Below, one piece after another: positions 45,828-49,198 of a stretch of DNA of 49,198 nucleotides. Position 1 is the first letter of the stretch. Each line of letters opens with the position of its first letter. The translations under genes and the position numbers were made by a program. The notes below the pieces were generated by a model. The model searched no databases. It was not told the DNA's origin and saw only the letters and a program-made list of their open reading frames with translations. The stretch lies in assembly GCF_904846215.1 (NCBI RefSeq), contig NZ_CAJGZK010000022.1, positions 1-49,198 of the forward strand, in the 5' to 3' direction. Origin of the DNA: Psychrobacter glacincola (GTDB lineage Bacteria; Pseudomonadota; Gammaproteobacteria; Pseudomonadales; Moraxellaceae).

Positions 45828-45832
45828 TCATA

Positions 45833-46231
45833 ATGCGACATTACGAACTGGTGTTACTTGTACACCCAGACCAAAGCGACCAAGTGGTCGGCATGGTTGA
45901 ACGCTATATCAAGTTAGTTCAAGACAACAACGGCACCATCCATCGTCTAGAAGATTGGGGTCGTCGTCAACTGGCTTACCCAATTAACAAGATTCACAAA
46001 GCTCATTACGTTCTTTTCAACATTGAAACTGACGGCGAGACTTTAGCTGAACTTGAAGAATTATTCCGTTATAACGACGCGATCATTCGTAGTCTAGTTA
46101 TGCGCCGTGACGATGCTGTCACTGAAGAGTCGCAGTTAGCCAAGAATGCCGATGAAAAACGCGCACGCAAAGCAACTACTCGTCGTCCAGATCGTGATGA
46201 TAACGACGACAACGACCACAGTGAAGACTAA
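45833..46231 (+). CDS. rpsF: 30S ribosomal protein bS6
   Basis: Small-subunit protein that binds 16S rRNA as a pair with bS18. The 132-residue product starts [25 protein letters not shown], with [23 protein letters not shown] and [15 protein letters not shown], standard bS6 blocks. The last ~35 residues are a basic then acidic tail ([28 protein letters not shown]), variable in this family. AAGGAG six bases before the ATG is predicted to be paired in the leader, so its own translation is probably self-controlled. It is first of rpsF-rpsR-rplI, with rpsR 16 bp downstream. The usual priB is absent between rpsF and rpsR. Confidence 0.97.
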   Translation: MRHYELVLLVHPDQSDQVVGMVERYIKLVQDNNGTIHRLEDWGRRQLAYPINKIHKAHYVLFNIETDGETLAELEELFRYNDAIIRSLVMRRDDAVTEESQLAKNADEKRARKATTRRPDRDDNDDNDHSED

Positions 46232-46247
46232 TTAAAGGAGAATACTC

Positions 46248-46478
46248 ATGGCACGTTTCTATCGCCGTCGCAAATTCTGCCGTTTCACTGCTGAAGGCAT
46301 CACTCACATCGATTATAAAGATGTTGAATTGCTAAAACAGTATATCAGTGATAATGGTAAAATCGTTCCAAGCCGCATTACCGGTACGTCTACTAAATAT
46401 CAGCGTCAACTAGCGACTGCTATCAAGCAAGCTCGTTATTTATCGCTACTTCCATACACTGATAACCATCAGGGTTAA
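46248..46478 (+). CDS. rpsR: 30S ribosomal protein bS18
   Basis: A 76-residue basic small-subunit protein, partner of bS6. [68 protein letters not shown] matches bS18 from end to end. A strong AAAGGAG sits before the ATG. It is second gene of the rpsF-rpsR-rplI operon, separated by 20 bp from rplI. Confidence 0.98.
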   Translation: MARFYRRRKFCRFTAEGITHIDYKDVELLKQYISDNGKIVPSRITGTSTKYQRQLATAIKQARYLSLLPYTDNHQG

Positions 46479-46498
46479 CCGTTAACTAGGAATGACTC

Positions 46499-47011
46499 AT
46501 GCAAATTATTTTGTTACAGCGTATCGTCAACCTTGGTAAACTCGGTGAAACTGTCGATGTGAAACCAGGTTACGGACGTAACTTTCTTATCCCTTTGGGT
46601 AAAGCACTACCTGCTACTAAAGCTAACATTGAAAAGTTCGAAGCACGTCGTGCTGAGCTTGAAGCTGAAGAAGCAAAAGAAGTGGCTGTTGCTCAAGAAC
46701 GTGCTGACGCATTAACGGATGTTAATGTTATCATGCGCGCTAAATCAGGTGACGAAGGCAAGCTATTCGGCTCTATCGGTACACGCGATATCGCTGAAGC
46801 ATTGACTAACTCAGGTCTAGAAGTTGACCGTGCTGAAATCAAGCTGCCTGAAGGCACGTTACGTCAAATTGGTGAATATAATGTTGATATTCAACTACAT
46901 CATGACGTGACCGCTACTATTCTAGTGACCATTCTTTCTGAAGATGGTGACAACGAAGACCTAGATGAAAACGACGCTACAGACGAAAACGAAGACTATT
47001 CTGAAGAGTAA
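46499..47011 (+). CDS. rplI: 50S ribosomal protein bL9
   Basis: Large-subunit protein near the L1 stalk. [40 protein letters not shown] is the conserved N-terminal domain, followed by the long connecting helix (about 41-75) and a C-terminal domain with [12 protein letters not shown] and [24 protein letters not shown]. The 170-residue length exceeds the usual ~150 by a strongly acidic C-terminal tail ([27 protein letters not shown], about 22 residues). It is last gene of the operon, and a strong terminator follows after ~30 bp. Confidence 0.97.
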   Translation: MQIILLQRIVNLGKLGETVDVKPGYGRNFLIPLGKALPATKANIEKFEARRAELEAEEAKEVAVAQERADALTDVNVIMRAKSGDEGKLFGSIGTRDIAEALTNSGLEVDRAEIKLPEGTLRQIGEYNVDIQLHHDVTATILVTILSEDGDNEDLDENDATDENEDYSEE

Positions 47012-47040
47012 TCTTTAGCATACTGAGTTTTAGTCACAAT

Positions 47041-47074
47041 AAAAACCAGCAACTTCAGGTTGCTGGTTTTTTTT
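47041..47074 (+). terminator. terminator of rpsF-rpsR-rplI
   Basis: AAAAACCAGCAAC, short loop, GTTGCTGGTTTTTTTT: an 11-13-bp stem with an eight-base T-run. Confidence 0.92.
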
Positions 47075-47200
47075 ATGTTGGTTTCGAACTTTGTCTTTCA
47101 GATGGGTGCTGATACAGACGATAAACACTGCACACGTAATGACAAAAGACTATTGATAAAGTCTGGTGTATTCTAATACTGCTAGCCACTATGCTGACCA

Positions 47201-47338
47201 TATAGTCAAAATACCCTAAAAACGCTACAGTACTACTGGTATAAATTTTTTGCAGCGTCTGTCTGCGTAGTCACAGCAAGCAAGAAAAATTAATATCAGC
47301 AGTACTTGATGTATCGATATTACTTTTCCCTGACCATA
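47201..47338 (+). repeat. MITE-like element, copy E (short form, 138 bp)
   Basis: Starts TATAGTCAAAATA and ends (minus strand) TATGGTCAGGG. It matches copy A over its full length, with core GCAGCGTCTGTCTGCGTAGT then CACAGCAAGCAAGAAAAAT. It lies 30 bp before the small hypothetical gene at 47368. Confidence 0.85.
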
Positions 47339-47367
47339 TCTATTTTATAAATGAAATCTAGGACACC

Positions 47368-47610
47368 ATGATAAATACTGATGACACTTTACGATGTACT
47401 CAAGGTAATGATTTTTATACCGAAGGCAAAATTTATAAAGTCGGTAGAATCGTTAATAATAAATACTTCCAAATATTGACTGATAATAATACTGACCATT
47501 GGTATGCGACATTAGACGATAAAGGTATTTATGTGAGCTTTGATTCCGCGGTAGTAGAAACTGAGAGAGCGTATTTTGAGAAGATCGATAATTCATCAAC
47601 TGATTATTAA
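47368..47610 (+). CDS. small hypothetical protein (80 residues)
   Basis: A soluble, acidic 80-residue protein with no signal peptide or membrane segment. The middle, NDFYTEGKIYKVGRIVNNKYFQILTDNNTDHWYATLDDKGIYVSF, reads as a small beta-rich fold of the kind seen in conserved hypothetical proteins that start with a G-K-x-Y-x-V strand, but I do not recognise the family with confidence. There are two phage-like features: small size and acidity. The upstream DNA is a MITE-like copy whose end is 29 bp from the ATG, so its promoter may be contributed by or interrupted by the element. A palindromic terminator follows. Confidence 0.5.
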   Translation: MINTDDTLRCTQGNDFYTEGKIYKVGRIVNNKYFQILTDNNTDHWYATLDDKGIYVSFDSAVVETERAYFEKIDNSSTDY

Positions 47611-47651
47611 TAGTATCTCAAGGCATTTAAGCTGTCGTTGGAAATTAAAAA

Positions 47652-47676
47652 CGGTCATTATAATGACCATTTTTTT
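47652..47676 (+). terminator. terminator after the small hypothetical gene
   Basis: The palindrome GGTCATTATAATGACC (47653-47668) followed by a run of T, 42 bases after the stop. Confidence 0.65.
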
Positions 47677-47748
47677 GGTTAAAAATCTAGCTGGCGATAG
47701 ACCTTGGTATTTATCTAACGCCTTAATAGAATGATCAAAGAGAAACTT

Positions 47749-48885
47749 ATGAAAATTTTAATCGCCCCCGACTCATTTAAAGAAAGCTTAGAGGCATTGG
47801 ATGTCTGCCACGCTATCCAAGCTGGATTCAGTCAAGTATTCCCTGACGCTGGCTATAAGCTATTACCCATGGCAGATGGCGGTGAAGGCACCTCTGCGGT
47901 GTTGTCTTATGTGCTGGGTGGACGCTGGAAAGAGGTACGTGTCCATGACCCCTTAATGCGACCTATTAGCGCAAAATATGTATTATTGCCTGATGCGACT
48001 GCGATCATTGAAATCGCCCAAGCCTGCGGTTTACATCTATTGACTGTGGCAGAACGCAATCCTGTCATCGCAAGCAGCTATGGCGTGGGCGAGCTGATTG
48101 CAGATGCTTTGAATGAAGGTGTTAAGCGTATAATTATCGGTCTCGGTGGTAGTGCTACCAATGATGCAGGACTTGGTATGCTAACGGCACTTGGTATGAC
48201 GTTTTATGATAGTGATGAAAATATATTGGCCCAAGGCGGTGGCTCGCTTGCCAACTTGCAACGTTTAGAGGCGACAAGCTTCCATGCTGGTGTGTTAGAG
48301 ACAGTATTTGAAGTGGCTTGTGATGTCACCAATCCTCTATATGGCGAGTCGGGTGCCAGTGCTATATTTGGCCCTCAAAAAGGGGCTAGTCCGCAGCAAG
48401 TAAATGATTTGGACCAAGCCTTACACCACTTCGCCGCTATATGTGAGCAACATGGCTATCAGGACTATCAAAAAATATCAGGCGCGGGCGCAGCAGGTGG
48501 GCTTGGCTATGCGCTGATGAGCTTTTGCCAAGCTGAGTTAAAATCAGGTTTTGATACGGTTGCAAAAGTTACCAATTTATCACAGCACATTGCCGATGCA
48601 GACTTGGTCATCACAGGCGAAGGTAAGCTTGACGCTCAGTCTGCCATGGGTAAGGTAGCTGGCAGCATTAGTCAAGTTGCCAAAGCCCGCCATACGCCAG
48701 TGATTGCTATCTGCGGCAGTGTTGATAGCTTAGAACCAGCTCAGAGCAGTCAATTCGATGTCATCATGCCCAGTATCCAAAAGCTAGAGTCCATCGATAA
48801 CATCTTTAAAAACGCTTATCGTAATATTGAAACGACTGCTGCCAATATTGCTGCGGCAATAAAACTGGGTCAAAGCATAAAATAG
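47749..48885 (+). CDS. glycerate kinase (GlxK/GarK type)
   Basis: ATP-dependent kinase of D-glycerate (family 1), feeding the glyoxylate/glycerate route into glycolysis. The 378-residue product starts MKILIAPDSFKESLEAL, the family N-terminus. It continues with LLPMADGGEGTSAVL, IIEIAQACGLHLL, RIIIGLGGSATNDAGLGMLTALGM, CDVTNPLYGESGASAIFGPQKGA, GAGAAGGLGYAL and DLVITGEGKLDAQSAMGKV, all conserved glycerate kinase blocks. A longer start at 47731 (seven codons earlier) is less likely because AAAGAGAAA precedes the ATG at 47749. Whether the phosphorylated position is C2 or C3 cannot be read here. No other glycerate-pathway gene is adjacent. Confidence 0.93.
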   Translation: MKILIAPDSFKESLEALDVCHAIQAGFSQVFPDAGYKLLPMADGGEGTSAVLSYVLGGRWKEVRVHDPLMRPISAKYVLLPDATAIIEIAQACGLHLLTVAERNPVIASSYGVGELIADALNEGVKRIIIGLGGSATNDAGLGMLTALGMTFYDSDENILAQGGGSLANLQRLEATSFHAGVLETVFEVACDVTNPLYGESGASAIFGPQKGASPQQVNDLDQALHHFAAICEQHGYQDYQKISGAGAAGGLGYALMSFCQAELKSGFDTVAKVTNLSQHIADADLVITGEGKLDAQSAMGKVAGSISQVAKARHTPVIAICGSVDSLEPAQSSQFDVIMPSIQKLESIDNIFKNAYRNIETTAANIAAAIKLGQSIK

Positions 48886-48958
48886 AAATAATCGTTTGTC
48901 ATGAGATTAGATTTTGAATGCAGCGCTTCATGAAAGAAATAATAGCTTACGATAATAG

Positions 48959-48979
48959 CGCTCTTACATTATAAGAGCG
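48959..48979. repeat. inverted repeat after glycerate kinase
   Basis: CGCTCTTA, loop CATTA, TAAGAGCG: an 8-bp perfect stem 74 bases after the stop. It lacks a clear T-run, so its action as a terminator is uncertain. Confidence 0.4.
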
Positions 48980-49071
48980 ATATCAGCATTTTATAATGCA
49001 AAACGCCATTGTTGGGTATTGTTGGATAAGGCTCAAATAACAAAGCAGCTTTTTTAAATAGCAATAACTAA

Positions 49072-49198
49072 GAGCCTTTCCTAAAAAGTGTGTAACTGCT
49101 TATAATCCACTAACAGGAGAATAAGCAATGACTACTCAATCTGACATTAAAAAACTGGCCGAGCAAATGGCTGGTAGCATGAACAGCTTTGATGACAT
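49072..49198 (+). mobile_element. possible left end of an IS256-family element (cut by the window)
   Basis: The sequence starting GAGCCTTTCCTAAAAAGTG and continuing TGTAACTGC carries a GTGTAA motif like the inverted-repeat ends I associate with IS256-family elements. A reading frame with a good ribosome-binding site starts 56 bp inside. The other end and any target duplication lie outside the window, so this is only a suggestion. Confidence 0.35.
49128..49198 (+). CDS. 5' end of an unidentified gene, possibly an IS256-type transposase (partial)
   Basis: An ATG with AGGAG nine bases upstream opens a frame MTTQSDIKKLAEQMAGSMNS..., which continues off the window after about 23 codons. The polar, helical N-terminus would fit an IS256-type transposase, mainly because of the inverted-repeat-like sequence just upstream. 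The fragment is too short to be sure. Confidence 0.5.
   Translation, partial: MTTQSDIKKLAEQMAGSMNSFDD

Larger units (their letters stand above)
47012..47367. other. 356-bp spacer after rplI
   Basis: Holds the rplI terminator and MITE-like copy E. No gene is supported. Confidence 0.6.

Noticed and set aside
1..49198. CRISPR array
   Set aside because: No regularly spaced repeats of 23-40 bp were seen. The repeats present are short tandem arrays or dispersed elements.
1..49198. tRNA or rRNA genes
   Set aside because: I found no cloverleaf or TTC-A-A/T-arm patterns and no rRNA-like stretches in the spacers; a tool such as tRNAscan would be needed to be certain.

Overview
The window looks like chromosomal DNA of a Moraxellaceae gammaproteobacterium, most likely Psychrobacter. 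This rests on the gene content and layout (rsmG-parA-parB, divergent ppsR/ppsA, aceE-aceF without a local lpd, a sthA-type transhydrogenase), the moderately low GC with AT-rich spacers, and the protein style. No database search was possible, so the genus is an inference.

Layout. 1-3.1 kb: a minus-strand rsmG-parA-parB chromosome-segregation block. 3.4-8.5 kb: three plus-strand genes (Lon-like protease, WYL regulator, TerD-like stress protein). 8.5-10.1 kb: a voltage-gated-type K+ channel flanked by two copies of a small repeat element, then a small zinc-ribbon membrane protein. 10.3-15 kb: minus-strand aceE-aceF (pyruvate dehydrogenase E1 and E2). 15-16 kb: an AT-rich 1 kb spacer with a duplicated leader. 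16-27.4 kb: the most unusual part, five consecutive exported proteins. These are three DUF11/SdrD-like surface proteins, a 1775-residue protein with Ig-like and SdrD modules followed by a long probable outer-membrane beta-barrel, and a lipoprotein. 27.6-32.7 kb: minus-strand TetR regulator, endonuclease/exonuclease/phosphatase protein, glycine-zipper protein and glycerol kinase. 33.1-38.8 kb: a plus-strand export operon (TolC-like, HlyD-like, two ABC-2 permeases) with no ATPase gene. 38.8-44.3 kb: sthA, ppsR and ppsA. 44.5-47.1 kb: a GYF/RDD membrane protein and the rpsF-rpsR-rplI ribosomal operon with a structured leader. 47.3-48.9 kb: a small hypothetical protein and glycerate kinase. The window ends inside a gene that may be an IS256-type transposase.

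How the genes work together. Central carbon metabolism is well represented: PDH, PEP synthase with its regulatory kinase/phosphorylase, glycerol kinase, glycerate kinase and NAD(P) transhydrogenase. Envelope functions form the other theme: the 11 kb surface-protein locus and the TolC/HlyD/ABC-2 exporter.

Best candidates for something undescribed: (1) the 16-27.4 kb surface locus, which I read as a DUF11-protein display or assembly system built around a barrel protein and a lipoprotein; (2) a MITE-like repeat family with five copies in this window, about 138 and 145 bp long, with terminal inverted repeats close to TATAGTYRATCC; (3) a duplicated promoter/leader/start-codon segment 430 bp upstream of the first surface gene. 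A probable S6:S18-type autoregulatory leader that pairs with the rpsF Shine-Dalgarno sequence is readable base by base.
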